Source: Pseudomonas sp. BN411 (GTDB taxonomy: Bacteria > Pseudomonadota > Gammaproteobacteria > Pseudomonadales > Pseudomonadaceae). Taken from it: DNA of 64,000 bases. The notes under the pieces are model-generated. The model was not told the DNA's origin, did no database searches, and worked only from the letters and a program-made list of their open reading frames with translations. Positions 34,006-42,993 of this stretch are shown here, in pieces. Location: the NCBI RefSeq assembly GCF_029871235.1, contig NZ_SSOM01000085.1, forward strand, positions 45,391-109,390. The letters run 5' to 3'. Positions within the stretch are counted from its first letter, which is position 1. The number at the start of each line of letters is the position of its first letter. The translations under genes were made by a program, and so were the position numbers.

Positions 34006-35068
34006 AGCCGAGCACCTCCGCCTTGTCCGCCAGGGGCCGCGCCCGCTCCAGCAGGTCCAGCCCGCCCTCTCCCGCCAGCGTCGCGCTGAGCAGCAGATGC
34101 CCCTGGGCGCGCCCCTGGATGCGGTCGATGCCGCCATGCACCAGGCTCACCCGCGTGCCAAGCGCCTGGGCGATGGCCAACAGATCCGGCTCACGGCCAC
34201 TGGCGCCGGTGAAATGCAGATCCAGCAGCAGTGCATTGGCACCTTCAGCCGGCTGACTGACCAGCCGCGCCAGCAGGTCGTCCGGCAGGTCGTGGCGCAG
34301 GGTGCCCAGCAAGGTCCGGGTGACCTCGTGCTGCGGATCGCCGAACACACGCCAGACCTCTCCGTGCTCCACCACCTGGCCGCGCTCCAGCACGACCACG
34401 CGATCGCAGATTTCGCGGATCACCGCCATCTCGTGGGTGATCAGCACGATGGTCAGCCCCAGGCGCTTGTTGATATCGCGCAGCAGGGCAAGGATGGCCT
34501 GGGTGCTTTCCGGGTCCAGCGCCGAAGTGGCTTCGTCGCAGAGCAGGATTTCCGGCTGATGCACCAGCGCGCGGGCAATGCCGACGCGCTGCTTCTGCCC
34601 ACCCGAAAGTTGCGCCGGGTAGGCATCGCGCTTGTCCGCGAGCCCCACCAATTCCAGCAGTTCGCTGACCTTGCGCTCGATATCGGCCTTGGGGACGCCG
34701 GCAACTTTCAGCGGCAGCGCAACGTTCTGCCAGACGGTTTTGGCCGACATCAGGTTGAAGTGCTGGAAGATCATGCCGACGCGGCGGCGCAGGAGCACAA
34801 GCTGCTTCTCGTCGAACTGGCCGATGTCTTCTTCGTCGATCACCACCTGGCCGCTGGTGGGTTTTTCCAGGCGGTTGAGGGTGCGGATCAGCGACGACTT
34901 GCCCGCGCCGCTGCGGCCAATGATGCCGAACACTTCACCCCGACGGATTTCCAGGTCGATGCCTTGCAGCGCCTGCACTGGCCCCTTGCTGCCCTGATAG
35001 GCCTTGCCCAGTGCCTGCAGGCGAATATGCGGCAGGTCCAGGCTGATGTTGCGGTTGAAACTGACCAT
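33989..35068 (-). CDS. MetN-like ABC transporter ATPase
   Basis: A 359-residue ATPase. Walker A is [11 protein letters not shown], the signature is [15 protein letters not shown], Walker B is [15 protein letters not shown], and the switch His is in [10 protein letters not shown]. The C-terminal NIL/ACT-like regulatory domain (about 270-345) is that of MetN. The frame reaches 35158, but Met 35068 (MVSFNRN) has GAGAGG 7 nt upstream. It is the only ATPase in the organosulfur region, so it may serve both MetI/MetQ pairs. A REPIN separates it from its MetQ gene. Confidence 0.93.
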   Translation of the reverse strand: MVSFNRNISLDLPHIRLQALGKAYQGSKGPVQALQGIDLEIRRGEVFGIIGRSGAGKSSLIRTLNRLEKPTSGQVVIDEEDIGQFDEKQLVLLRRRVGMIFQHFNLMSAKTVWQNVALPLKVAGVPKADIERKVSELLELVGLADKRDAYPAQLSGGQKQRVGIARALVHQPEILLCDEATSALDPESTQAILALLRDINKRLGLTIVLITHEMAVIREICDRVVVLERGQVVEHGEVWRVFGDPQHEVTRTLLGTLRHDLPDDLLARLVSQPAEGANALLLDLHFTGASGREPDLLAIAQALGTRVSLVHGGIDRIQGRAQGHLLLSATLAGEGGLDLLERARPLADKAEVLGYVAHA

Positions 35069-35108
35069 ATAGGGCCTCTCGATTCGGTATTCCTTGAAGG
35101 CACAAACC

Positions 35109-35205
35109 TGTAGGGGCGAATTCATTCGCCAAGGAGCGCGCAGCGCTCCCCCGGACATCCCATGGCAGACCTTCGGCCTGCTTGGCGAATGAATTCGCCC
35201 CTACA
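35109..35205. repeat. REPIN (inverted pair of REPs)
   Basis: TGTAGGGGCGAATTCATTCG on the left is mirrored by CGAATGAATTCGCCCCTACA on the right, with a spacer of two smaller stems (GAGCGCGCAGCGCTC and CAGACCTTCGGCCTG). It lies between metN-like and metQ-like genes, where it could reduce downstream expression or stabilise mRNA. Confidence 0.92.
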
Positions 35206-35223
35206 AAGTCATCACCCCCCCTG

Positions 35224-36021
35224 TTAATTCCAACCGGGCTGATAGAGCTTGCCGTGTGCCTTATCCAGCGCAGCGCGCACCTGCGGCGAGTGCTGGTAGA
35301 TGTCAACGAACTCGCCCAGGCGGCCGTCGTCCTGGTAATCGGCGCGGGTGACGAACTGGATGATGTATTCCTTGTTCTCGATGCCATCGAACAGCAGGGC
35401 GCTGTTGGCATCGAGGGTGCCGGCCAGGCGGATGTAGTGCGGGTAGCCCTGGGCCAGGTCGACGTCATCCAGGGCACGCACCAGTTGCACGGCCTCCAGC
35501 TCGATGATGTCGATCTTTTTCGGGTTCTCGACGATGTCGTCCAGGGTCGCCTTGTAGCCGACGCCATCCTTGAGCTTCAGCAGCCCGGCCTTCTGCAGCA
35601 GTTGCAGGCCGCGACCACCGTTGATGGGGTCGTTGGCGATGGCCACCTTGGCGCCTTCCGGCAGATCAGCGATTGCCTTGTACTTCTTCGAGTACAGGCC
35701 GACGTTGTTGATCACGCCGGGCGCGAAGGGCTTGAGGGCAAAGCCGCCTTCCTTCTTGGCGTTTTCCAGGAATGGCGTGTGCTGGAAGTAGTTCACGTCG
35801 ATGTCGCCGGCAGCCAGGGTGATGTTCGGCGAGTTCCAGTCGGTGAATTCCACCAGTTCCACTTTCAGGCCTTTCTTCGCGGCCTCTTCCACCGCCACTT
35901 CCAGCGGCGGGGCGAAGGCAGCGGTGGTGCCGACCTTGAGGACCTTGGAGTCGGCGGCATGGGCGATACCGGAGGCCAGGAGCAGGCCGAGGGTGAGGGT
36001 TTTGAGGAGGTGCTTGGGCAT
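35224..36021 (-). CDS. MetQ/NlpA-family substrate-binding protein, module 1
   Basis: A 265-residue periplasmic binding protein. The signal peptide LLKTLTLGLLLASGIAHA has no lipobox Cys, so it is probably soluble rather than a lipoprotein. Family blocks: KVLKVGTTAAFAPPLEVA, GDIDVNYFQHTPFLENAKK, VAIANDPINGGRGLQLLQ and IDIIELEAVQLVRALDDVD. Paralogue of the protein at 40083. It lies 38 bp downstream of the LLM monooxygenase gene, so it should supply that enzyme's substrate. Confidence 0.92.
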   Translation of the reverse strand: MPKHLLKTLTLGLLLASGIAHAADSKVLKVGTTAAFAPPLEVAVEEAAKKGLKVELVEFTDWNSPNITLAAGDIDVNYFQHTPFLENAKKEGGFALKPFAPGVINNVGLYSKKYKAIADLPEGAKVAIANDPINGGRGLQLLQKAGLLKLKDGVGYKATLDDIVENPKKIDIIELEAVQLVRALDDVDLAQGYPHYIRLAGTLDANSALLFDGIENKEYIIQFVTRADYQDDGRLGEFVDIYQHSPQVRAALDKAHGKLYQPGWN

Positions 36022-36059
36022 GTCTTTAGTCCTTGAGTAACGGGGGAATGGGTTGGCAA

Positions 36060-37526
36060 TTACCTTGTGGGGGCGAATTCATTCGCTGAGGAGCGCGCAG
36101 CGCTCCCTGGTTTTCTGAGGGGCAGACCTTCGGCCTGCTTGGCGAATGAATTCGCCCCTACAGGAGAAATTTGCCCCGAGGAAAAGCGAGCGCCCGGGTG
36201 GTTGTCGGGAAGGCGATCCCCCTGGCCAAACAACTTCCGCCGCAAGGTGCCTTCGGCATACGCCGTCTTGTACGCGCCGCGTGCCTGAAGCTCCGGCACC
36301 ACCAGGTCGATGAAGTCGGCGTAGCTTTCCGGGGTGACGATGCGGGTGAGGTTGAAGCCGTCGAGACCGGTCTCCTCCACCCAGCTCAGTAGCTCGTCGG
36401 CTACCTGGGTGGGCGAGCCCACCAGCAGGATGTAGCGCCCGCCCAGGGCGTGCTGTTCCAGCAATTGACGACGGGTCAGGCTGTTGTCCTTGAGCTTGCT
36501 GGCGGCCGATTCGATGGCGTTGGTTTTCACATACGGAATCGGCTCATCCAGGCCGAAACGGGAGAAGTCGATGCCGGTGGAGCTGGCGAAGTGCGCCACG
36601 CCTGCCTCGGCGCTGGCGTGGGCCAGGTACTCGGCGTGCTTGGCGCGCGCTTCGGCCTCAGTGGGCGCGACTATCACGCTGATGCCCATGAACACCTTCA
36701 CCGCGTGCGGATCGCGGCCAGCGGCCTGGGCCGCTGCGCGCACCTTGTCCACCTGGGCGCGGGTGGCGGCCTTGTTGTTGCCGCTGATGAACACGCATTC
36801 GGCATGCTCGCCGGCAAAACGCAGCCCGCGCGCGGAGGAACCGGCCTGGAACAGCACCGGGGTGCGCTGCGGCGAAGGTTCGCAGAGGTGGTAGCCCTCG
36901 ACGTTGAAGAACTCACCCTGGTGGCGAACTTTGTGCACCTTGTCCGCCTGGGCGTAGATGCGTCGCTGCCGGTCATTGACCACGGCGCCCTCCTCCCAGC
37001 TGCCCTGCCAGAGCTTGTAGAGCACCTCCAGGTACTCGTCGGCCTGGTCATAGCGGCGGTCATGCTCCACCTGCTGCGTCAGCCCCATGGCGCGGGCGGC
37101 GCTCTCCAGGTAGCCGGTGACGATGTTCCAGCCCACCCGACCATCAGTCAGGTGATCCAGCGTCGACATGCGTCGGGCGAACAGGTACGGCGCGTCGTAG
37201 CTGAGGTTGGCGGTCAGGCCGAAACCCAGGTGGCGCGTCACGCCCGCCATGGCCGAGACCAGCAACAGCGGGTCGTTGACCGGAAGCTGGATGCTTTCCT
37301 TCAAGGTCAGGTCGACGTTGCCCTGGTAGACGTCGTAGACACCGACTATGTCCGCCAGGAACAGGCCGTCGAACAACCCCCGCTCCAGCAACTGCGCCAA
37401 CTCGGTCCAGTAGGACAGCTTGCGGTAGTCGGCCGAACGGTCGCGCGGGTGGGTCCAGAGCCCGTGGTTGATGTGCCCCACGCAGTTCATGTTGAAGGCG
37501 TTGAGGAGAATCTGCTTGCGCGCCAT
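36060..37526 (-). CDS. LLM-class flavin monooxygenase (NtaA/SnaA/DszA type), module 1
   Basis: A 488-residue FMNH2-dependent monooxygenase. Blocks seen: ILLNAFNMNCVGHINHGLW, LFDGLFLADIVGVYDVYQ, DHLTDGRVGWNIVTGYLES and FNVEGYHLCEPSPQRTPVL. The family oxidises sulfonated, chelator or thiophene compounds. The C-terminus is odd: the last ~33 residues ([16 protein letters not shown] onward) are encoded inside a REPIN at 36066-36162, where the paralogue at 41610 ends about 30 residues earlier. A REP insertion seems to have replaced the natural stop. The start shares one base with the SfnB stop (TGATG). Confidence 0.92.
   Translation of the reverse strand: MARKQILLNAFNMNCVGHINHGLWTHPRDRSADYRKLSYWTELAQLLERGLFDGLFLADIVGVYDVYQGNVDLTLKESIQLPVNDPLLLVSAMAGVTRHLGFGLTANLSYDAPYLFARRMSTLDHLTDGRVGWNIVTGYLESAARAMGLTQQVEHDRRYDQADEYLEVLYKLWQGSWEEGAVVNDRQRRIYAQADKVHKVRHQGEFFNVEGYHLCEPSPQRTPVLFQAGSSARGLRFAGEHAECVFISGNNKAATRAQVDKVRAAAQAAGRDPHAVKVFMGISVIVAPTEAEARAKHAEYLAHASAEAGVAHFASSTGIDFSRFGLDEPIPYVKTNAIESAASKLKDNSLTRRQLLEQHALGGRYILLVGSPTQVADELLSWVEETGLDGFNLTRIVTPESYADFIDLVVPELQARGAYKTAYAEGTLRRKLFGQGDRLPDNHPGARFSSGQISPVGANSFAKQAEGLPLRKPGSAARSSANEFAPTR
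36066..36162. repeat. REPIN inside the 3' end of the LLM gene
   Basis: TGTGGGGGCGAATTCATTCG and its mirrored partner ending CGCCCCTACA enclose GAGCGCGCAGCGCTC and CAGACCTTCGGCCTG, as in the copy at 35109-35205. On the minus strand this segment is read through by the LLM gene up to the stop at 36060. Confidence 0.92.
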
Positions 37527-38734
37527 CAGATCGTCCCCCGGCGCGGTGGCAGTTTGTCATTGAGGTAGAAGTTGCCCACGGCGTGGTACTTCCAGCGCAC
37601 AGGGTCGTGCAGCGTGTGCACGCGGGCGTTGCGCCAGTGACGGTCGAGGTTGTGTTCGGCCAGGCTGGCGCGGGTGCCGGACAGCTCGAACAGCTTGCTG
37701 CCGGCGGCCAGCGACACCTCTGTGGTCAGGGCACGGGCCTCGGCCACACCGATGGACGCAGCGGCCACGCTGTCGGCGTTGGGTTGGGCAGTGGCGGCAT
37801 CCAGCAGGCGGCCGGCGCGGTCGAGGATGGCCTCGGCGGCATGCAGACGGATGGCCAGGCGACCGAACTCCTGGATGGTCAGCGGATCGTCGCTGGCCTT
37901 GTCCACGCCGGAGTCGATCCACGGCCGCGAGCGGGTACGCACGAACTCCAGTGCATCTTCATAGGCGGCGCGGGCGATGCCGGCATCGATGGCGGCATGG
38001 AGGATCTGCGCGAAGGGGCCGACAGTGGTCGGACGGTCGAAGGCATCCTGGAAGGACACCAGGTCCTCGGAGCGCACCGGCACGTTCTCGAACACTACCG
38101 AGCCGCTGCCGGTGGTGCGCTGGCCGAACCCGGACCAGTCATCGATGACCGTCAACCCGGGAGCATTGCGCGGGACGAAGGCGAGGTACTGGTGCCCATC
38201 CTCGGCCACCACCAGGGTCGGTACCCGATCGGCATAGAGGGCGCCGGTGCAATAGAACTTGCGGCCATTGATGCGGTAGCCCGCGCCTTCCCGGATCAGC
38301 CGGGTATTGCGGTCATTGGCGGTGCGCGTGCCGATTTCCGCCAGTGCGTTACCAAAGCGCTGGCCCGCCAGGGCGGCGGCGAACAGGCGTCGCTGCTGGG
38401 CCTTGCTGCCATTCACGCGAAGGACTTCAAGGGCATAGAAATGGTTCTGCGGAATCTGCCCGAGGGAGGCGTCGGCGGCGCTGATGATGGCGATGACCCG
38501 GGCCAGGGTCACCCGCGATACACCAGCGCCACCAAATTCACGGGGCACGCTGATGCCCCAGAGACCGGAACGGCTGAAAGCCTCGAGCTCTTCATGGGGC
38601 AGGCGGCGGTCGCGGTCACGCTCGGCGGCGCCGGGCTTGAACTCGGCGGCGATGCGGTGGGCCACCTCGATGGCCTCGGCGTCGTCACGAATGATGGCGA
38701 CGCTGAGAGCCGGTGCAGGTTGCGGCAATGTCAT
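37526..38734 (-). CDS. SfnB-family (acyl-CoA dehydrogenase-like) sulfur acquisition oxidoreductase, first of adjacent pair
   Basis: A 402-residue flavoprotein of the acyl-CoA dehydrogenase fold. Seen: GISVPREFGGAGVSRVTLA, LGQIPQNHFYALEVLR, DDWSGFGQRTTGSGSV and the C-terminal NLDRHWRNARVHTLHDP. This layout is that of SfnB and DszC-like oxygenases, which use reduced flavin to oxidise or desulfurise organic sulfur compounds, not of true fatty acyl dehydrogenases. It lies between the second SfnB gene and LLM1 with a 1-nt overlap, so the operon is continuous. Confidence 0.9.
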   Translation of the reverse strand: MTLPQPAPALSVAIIRDDAEAIEVAHRIAAEFKPGAAERDRDRRLPHEELEAFSRSGLWGISVPREFGGAGVSRVTLARVIAIISAADASLGQIPQNHFYALEVLRVNGSKAQQRRLFAAALAGQRFGNALAEIGTRTANDRNTRLIREGAGYRINGRKFYCTGALYADRVPTLVVAEDGHQYLAFVPRNAPGLTVIDDWSGFGQRTTGSGSVVFENVPVRSEDLVSFQDAFDRPTTVGPFAQILHAAIDAGIARAAYEDALEFVRTRSRPWIDSGVDKASDDPLTIQEFGRLAIRLHAAEAILDRAGRLLDAATAQPNADSVAAASIGVAEARALTTEVSLAAGSKLFELSGTRASLAEHNLDRHWRNARVHTLHDPVRWKYHAVGNFYLNDKLPPRRGTI

Positions 38735-38744
38735 GGAGAACTCC

Positions 38745-39980
38745 TCAGATCCAGGAATGACGGGCCGGCTTGGCGCCGTTGAGGTGATAGGCGCCGACTG
38801 CCTGGACCTTCCAGCGCACCGGGTCGTGCAGGGTGTGGACGCGGGCGTTGCGCCAGTGGCGGTCGAGGTTGAACTCGGCGAGGCTGGCGCGGCTGCCGGC
38901 CAGCTCGAAGAGCTTTTCGCTGGCGAGCAGGCTGATTTCCGTCGTCAGCACCTTGGCCTCGGCCACGGCAATGGAGGCGCGGGCAGCGGACTCGTCATCG
39001 ATGGGCGCAGCGGCCACTTCGTCCAGCACCTGGCCGGCGCGTTCCAGCAGCGCGTTGGCGGCATTCAGCTCGGTCTTCAGGCGGCCGATCTCAGCGATGG
39101 TGTAGAGCTCCTCGCTGGCGCGCTCGACGCCGGCATCCACCCAGGGCCGCGAGCGTTCGCGGATGAAGGCGATGGCGTCGTCGATGGCCGCCTCGGCGAT
39201 ACCGGCATCGATGGCGGCCTGGATCAGTTGCGACACCGCGCCCTGGATGCTCGGCACCTCGGCCAGCCGGCTATTGTGGAAAACCAGGTCGTCGGCGACC
39301 GGCGCCTGGTCCAGCAGCACGGTGCCGCTGGCGGTGGTGCGCTGGCCGAAACCGGACCAGTCATCGACGATGCGCAGCCCCGGTACACCGCGCTCAACGA
39401 GGCCAAGCACGCCGACGCCGTTGTCGTCGATGGCCTTGACCGCCACCCAGTGGGCGAACAGCGCGCCGGTGGAATAGAACTTCTCGCCGCTGACCCTGAG
39501 TCCCTCGTCGTTACGAGTGATGCGCGCCTTGATCTCCAGGGTGTGCTTCGTGTTGCGCTCGGGGCCAGCATTGGCCAGCCGGCGACCGGCGAGGATGCCG
39601 CCGAACACCTTGCGCTTCTGCGCTTCGCTGCCGACGTTCTCGACCACGTTGAGCAGGCCGAACTGGTTCTGCGGAATCTGCCCCAGTGCCGGGTCGGCGG
39701 CGCAGATGATGCGGAACACTTCAGCCAGGGTGACGTGGGAGACCTCGGCCCCGCCGTATTGGCGCGGAATGCGTATGCCCCCCAGCCCCAGGCGGGTGAA
39801 AAGCTCCAGCTCGCGCCAGGGCAGCAGGCGGTCGCGGTCACGCTGTGAGGCATTTTTCCTGGCCAGCTTCGCCACCTCGTGAGCGGCTTGCAGGGCCTGC
39901 GCATCGTTTTCGATCAGCGCCGCCGGGAGTAATGGCGGGGCTTCATCACGAAATGCGTTGTGGGTGGTTTCGTTTTTCAT
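38745..39980 (-). CDS. SfnB-family sulfur acquisition oxidoreductase, second of pair
   Basis: A 411-residue paralogue of the flavoproteins at 37526 and 42994. Seen: GIRIPRQYGGAEVSHVTLA, LGQIPQNQFGLLNVVE, DDWSGFGQRTTASGTV and FNLDRHWRNARVHTLHDP. The shared C-terminal block marks the SfnB/DszC group. It lies 10 bp upstream of the next SfnB gene and about 100 bp downstream of the MetQ-like gene, from which it is separated by a CCCTCTCCC palindrome. Confidence 0.9.
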   Translation of the reverse strand: MKNETTHNAFRDEAPPLLPAALIENDAQALQAAHEVAKLARKNASQRDRDRLLPWRELELFTRLGLGGIRIPRQYGGAEVSHVTLAEVFRIICAADPALGQIPQNQFGLLNVVENVGSEAQKRKVFGGILAGRRLANAGPERNTKHTLEIKARITRNDEGLRVSGEKFYSTGALFAHWVAVKAIDDNGVGVLGLVERGVPGLRIVDDWSGFGQRTTASGTVLLDQAPVADDLVFHNSRLAEVPSIQGAVSQLIQAAIDAGIAEAAIDDAIAFIRERSRPWVDAGVERASEELYTIAEIGRLKTELNAANALLERAGQVLDEVAAAPIDDESAARASIAVAEAKVLTTEISLLASEKLFELAGSRASLAEFNLDRHWRNARVHTLHDPVRWKVQAVGAYHLNGAKPARHSWI

Positions 39981-40028
39981 GCGGTGTGGCCTTCAGCAAT
40001 GGAGCGGATCGGGCTTCCCTCACCCCAG

Positions 40029-40049
40029 CCCTCTCCCCAAGGGAGAGGG
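40029..40049. repeat. CCCTCTCCC/GGGAGAGGG palindrome
   Basis: Perfect 9-bp arms with a CAA loop between the MetQ-like gene (stop 40083) and the SfnB gene (start 39980). It may partly uncouple the two halves of the cluster. No T-run. Confidence 0.75.
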
Positions 40050-40082
40050 GGTCATCCGAGCGAGAGGGGGGCAATGCGTGAG

Positions 40083-40853
40083 TCAGAACGCCGGGGCGAT
40101 CTGGCCCTTGTAGCGGGTGACGATGAACTGGCGGACTTCCGGCGAGTTCAGGGCCTTGGCCAGCTTCTGCAGGCCCGGGTCCTGGAGGTTGTCCGGACGG
40201 GCGACGAGGAACTCGGCGTAGAGGTCCTTGCCCTTCTCGACGATCAGCGCGCTGTTGGTGTCGATGCCGGCTTCCAGTGCGTAGTTGGCGAAGACGAAGG
40301 CCAGGTCCACCTGGCTCACGGATCGGGCCAGCAGCGCACCTTCCAGTTCGCGGATCTTCAGCTTCTTCGGGTTCTCGGCGATGTCGCGCTGGGTGGCCAG
40401 GGTGTTGCTCGGGTCCTTGAGCTTGATCAGCCCGGCTTCGTGCAGCAGCACCAGGGCGCGGCCGGTGTTCACCGGGTCGTTGGGGATGGCGACGGAAGCG
40501 CCGTCTTTCAGTTCGTCGAGTTTCTTGATCTTGGTGGAGTAGGCGCCGAAGGGTTCGATGTGGATGCCCACCACCGGCACCAGGTTGGTGTGGCGGCTCT
40601 TGTTGAACTCATCGAGGAACGGCCGGTACTGGTAGTAGTTGGCGTCGAGGTTCTTCTCCGCCAGTTGCACGTTGGGCTGGATGAAGTCGGTGAAGACCTT
40701 GATGTCCAGGTCCACGCCTTCCTTGGCCAGGGTGGGTTTGACGAACTCGAGGATTTCCGCGTGGGGAACCGGAGTGGCGCCGACTACGAGCTTCTCGCCA
40801 GCTTGGGCTGAGAAGGCGACGACGGCGGCCAGAATGGCGATAGCCTTTTTCAT
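40083..40853 (-). CDS. MetQ/NlpA-family substrate-binding protein, module 2
   Basis: A 256-residue periplasmic protein, signal peptide KKAIAILAAVVAFSAQA, no lipobox. Blocks: KLVVGATPVPHAEILEFVKP, LDANYYQYRPFLDEFN, VAIPNDPVNTGRALVLLH and RELEGALLARSVSQVDLAF. It differs noticeably from the module 1 protein, so a different ligand is likely. It follows the MetI-like permease by about 94 bp. No ATPase is present in this module; the MetN-like protein at 33989 could serve it. Confidence 0.92.
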   Translation of the reverse strand: MKKAIAILAAVVAFSAQAGEKLVVGATPVPHAEILEFVKPTLAKEGVDLDIKVFTDFIQPNVQLAEKNLDANYYQYRPFLDEFNKSRHTNLVPVVGIHIEPFGAYSTKIKKLDELKDGASVAIPNDPVNTGRALVLLHEAGLIKLKDPSNTLATQRDIAENPKKLKIRELEGALLARSVSQVDLAFVFANYALEAGIDTNSALIVEKGKDLYAEFLVARPDNLQDPGLQKLAKALNSPEVRQFIVTRYKGQIAPAF

Positions 40854-40947
40854 TGCAAGTGCTCCTGGGCAGTATTGGGTTGGCCGTCGTGGGGTGAACG
40901 TGAGGCCTTGGGTGGGCAGCGAAAGCCGGCTGCCCTGCGGCGGGATT

Positions 40948-41613
40948 TCAGCGGCGGCTGTAGCGGATCACGAGGCGGTCGCCGCTCATTTGCAGCGCCT
41001 GCACCAGCAGGATCAGCAGGGCCACGGTGACCACCATCACGTCGGTCTGGAAACGCTGGTAGCCGAAGCGGATGGCGAGGTCGCCGAGGCCCCCGCCGCC
41101 GATCACGCCGGCCATGGCGGTGTAGTCCACCAGCACGATGGCGGTGACGGTCACGGCGGCGATCAGCCCGGTGCGGGCCTCCGGCAGCAGGGTGTGCCAG
41201 ATGATCTGCCAGGTGCTGGCACCCATGGACTGGGTAGCCTCCACCAGTCCGCGGTCCACCTCGCGCAGCGCGGTTTCCACCAGCCGTGCGAAAAACGGGG
41301 TGCAGCCGGCCACCAGCGGCGGGATGGCCCCGGCGACGCCGAGGGACGTGCCGGTGAGCAGCGTGGTCAGCGGGATCATCACGATCAGCAGGATGATGAA
41401 AGGCAGCGAACGCAGCATGTTCACCACGGCCGAAGCGAAGCGGTAGAAACCGGGCTTCTCGTGCATCTGCTTCTTGCCAGTCAGGTAGAGCAGCACACCC
41501 AGCGGCAGGCCGAGCAACACGGTAAAGCCGAGCGCCAAGGCGAGCATGGTCAGGGTGTCGATGCAGGCCTGGCCGATTTCCACCCAGTCGAGGTTGGCGA
41601 GCAGCTCGTTCAT
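40948..41613 (-). CDS. MetI-like ABC permease, module 2
   Basis: A 221-residue inner-membrane permease with about five helices: CIDTLTMLALALGFTVLLG near the N-terminus, and the EAA loop GLVEATQSMGASTWQIIWH with LLPEARTGLI. Paralogue of the module 1 permease. It overlaps the LLM gene upstream by 4 nt (ATGA), which shows the importer and the monooxygenase are made together. Its own ATPase is missing locally. Confidence 0.92.
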   Translation of the reverse strand: MNELLANLDWVEIGQACIDTLTMLALALGFTVLLGLPLGVLLYLTGKKQMHEKPGFYRFASAVVNMLRSLPFIILLIVMIPLTTLLTGTSLGVAGAIPPLVAGCTPFFARLVETALREVDRGLVEATQSMGASTWQIIWHTLLPEARTGLIAAVTVTAIVLVDYTAMAGVIGGGGLGDLAIRFGYQRFQTDVMVVTVALLILLVQALQMSGDRLVIRYSRR

Positions 41614-42983
41614 CGCCCTGCCCTCTTGCGCAACTGCGCAGCCGGGTGCGGCTCGGCAAGACGGTCGCCCTCACCGAACAGCTTGTGGCGCAGGCTGCCG
41701 TCTTCGTAGTCGCGCTTGAACAAGCCGCGCGCCTGCAACTCGGGCACCAGCAGGTCAACGATATCCACAAAGGTTTCCGGCGCGACGATGCTGGACAGGT
41801 TGAAGCCGTCCACGTCGGTCTCTTCCACCCAGGCCTGCAACTCGTCGGCCACGCTTTGCGGCGACCCCACCAGCAACGGGCCGTCGCCACCCAGGGCGCA
41901 GTAGTCGGCGATCTCGGCAGTGGTCCAGGTACGGCTCGGGTCCGCCGCGGTGAAGGCATCCACCGCCGACTGGATTGCGTTGCTCTCGACCTGACGCAAC
42001 ACCTGATCCGGCGCGTACTGGCCAAAGTCGATGCCGGTCCAGCCGGACATCAGCGTCAGGGCGCCGTCATGACTGGCGAACTCGCGGTACTCGCGCCATT
42101 TCGCCTGGGCCTCAGCATCAGTGGGAGCGACGATGACGGTGAGCTGGTTGAACACCTTGATGTCGCTGCCCTTGCGGCCCGCCAGCTCGGCCTGGCGACG
42201 CAGGTCCGCCACCTGGTTGCGCAGGATGTGGCGGGTGGGCGCGGCGACAAACACGCACTCGGCATTGCCAGCAGCGAAGGCCTTGCCACGGCTGGAGGCG
42301 CCGGCCTGGTAGAGCACCGGCGTGCGCTGCGGCGATGGTTCGCTGAGGTGGAAGCCGGGCACCTCGAAGTGCGCGCCCTTGTGCGCAATGGGGTGCACCT
42401 TGGCCGGGTCCGCATAGACACCACGCTCGGTGTCGGCGACCACTGCGTCCTCATCCCAGCTGGCCTCCCAGAGCTTGTAGCAGACCTCCAGGTATTCCCC
42501 GGCCAGGGCATAGCGCTGCTCATGGTTGAGCTGCTGCTTGAGACCGATATTGCGTGCGCCGCTTTCCAGGTAGGAGGTGACGATGTTCCAGCCGGCACGG
42601 CCGCCGGTGAGGTGGTCCAGCGTGCTCATGCGCCGGGCGAACGGGTATGGGTGTTCGAAGGACACCGAAGCGGTGACGCCGAAACCCAGGTGCCGGGTGG
42701 CGGCGGCCATGGCCGGCACCAGCAGCAGCGGGTCGTTCACCGGCACCTGGGCGGCATTGCGCAGGGCCTGCTCCGGGCCACCCTGGTAGACGTCGTAGAC
42801 ACCCAGCACGTCGGCGAGGAACAGGCCGTCAATCTTGCCGCGTTCCAGGGTTTGCGCCAGCTCGATCCAGTAGTGGATGTCGGTGTAGCGCCGCGCCTGA
42901 TCGCGCGGGTGGCGCCAGAGGCCGGGGGACAGGTGGCCCACGGCGTTCATGGCAAAGGCGTTGAGGCGGATCTGCTTGCTCAT
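41610..42983 (-). CDS. LLM-class flavin monooxygenase (NtaA/SnaA/DszA type), module 2
   Basis: A 457-residue FMNH2-dependent monooxygenase, close paralogue of the enzyme at 36060. Seen: IRLNAFAMNAVGHLSPGLW, KIDGLFLADVLGVYDVYQGG, DHLTGGRAGWNIVTSYLES and FEVPGFHLSEPSPQRTPVL. It ends normally (EPHPAAQLRKRAGR). It should release sulfite or open a carbon-sulfur or carbon-nitrogen bond with flavin supplied by a reductase that is not encoded nearby. It lies 10 bp downstream of the SfnB gene at 42994. Confidence 0.93.
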   Translation of the reverse strand: MSKQIRLNAFAMNAVGHLSPGLWRHPRDQARRYTDIHYWIELAQTLERGKIDGLFLADVLGVYDVYQGGPEQALRNAAQVPVNDPLLLVPAMAAATRHLGFGVTASVSFEHPYPFARRMSTLDHLTGGRAGWNIVTSYLESGARNIGLKQQLNHEQRYALAGEYLEVCYKLWEASWDEDAVVADTERGVYADPAKVHPIAHKGAHFEVPGFHLSEPSPQRTPVLYQAGASSRGKAFAAGNAECVFVAAPTRHILRNQVADLRRQAELAGRKGSDIKVFNQLTVIVAPTDAEAQAKWREYREFASHDGALTLMSGWTGIDFGQYAPDQVLRQVESNAIQSAVDAFTAADPSRTWTTAEIADYCALGGDGPLLVGSPQSVADELQAWVEETDVDGFNLSSIVAPETFVDIVDLLVPELQARGLFKRDYEDGSLRHKLFGEGDRLAEPHPAAQLRKRAGR

Positions 42984-42993
42984 GTCGCGCGCC

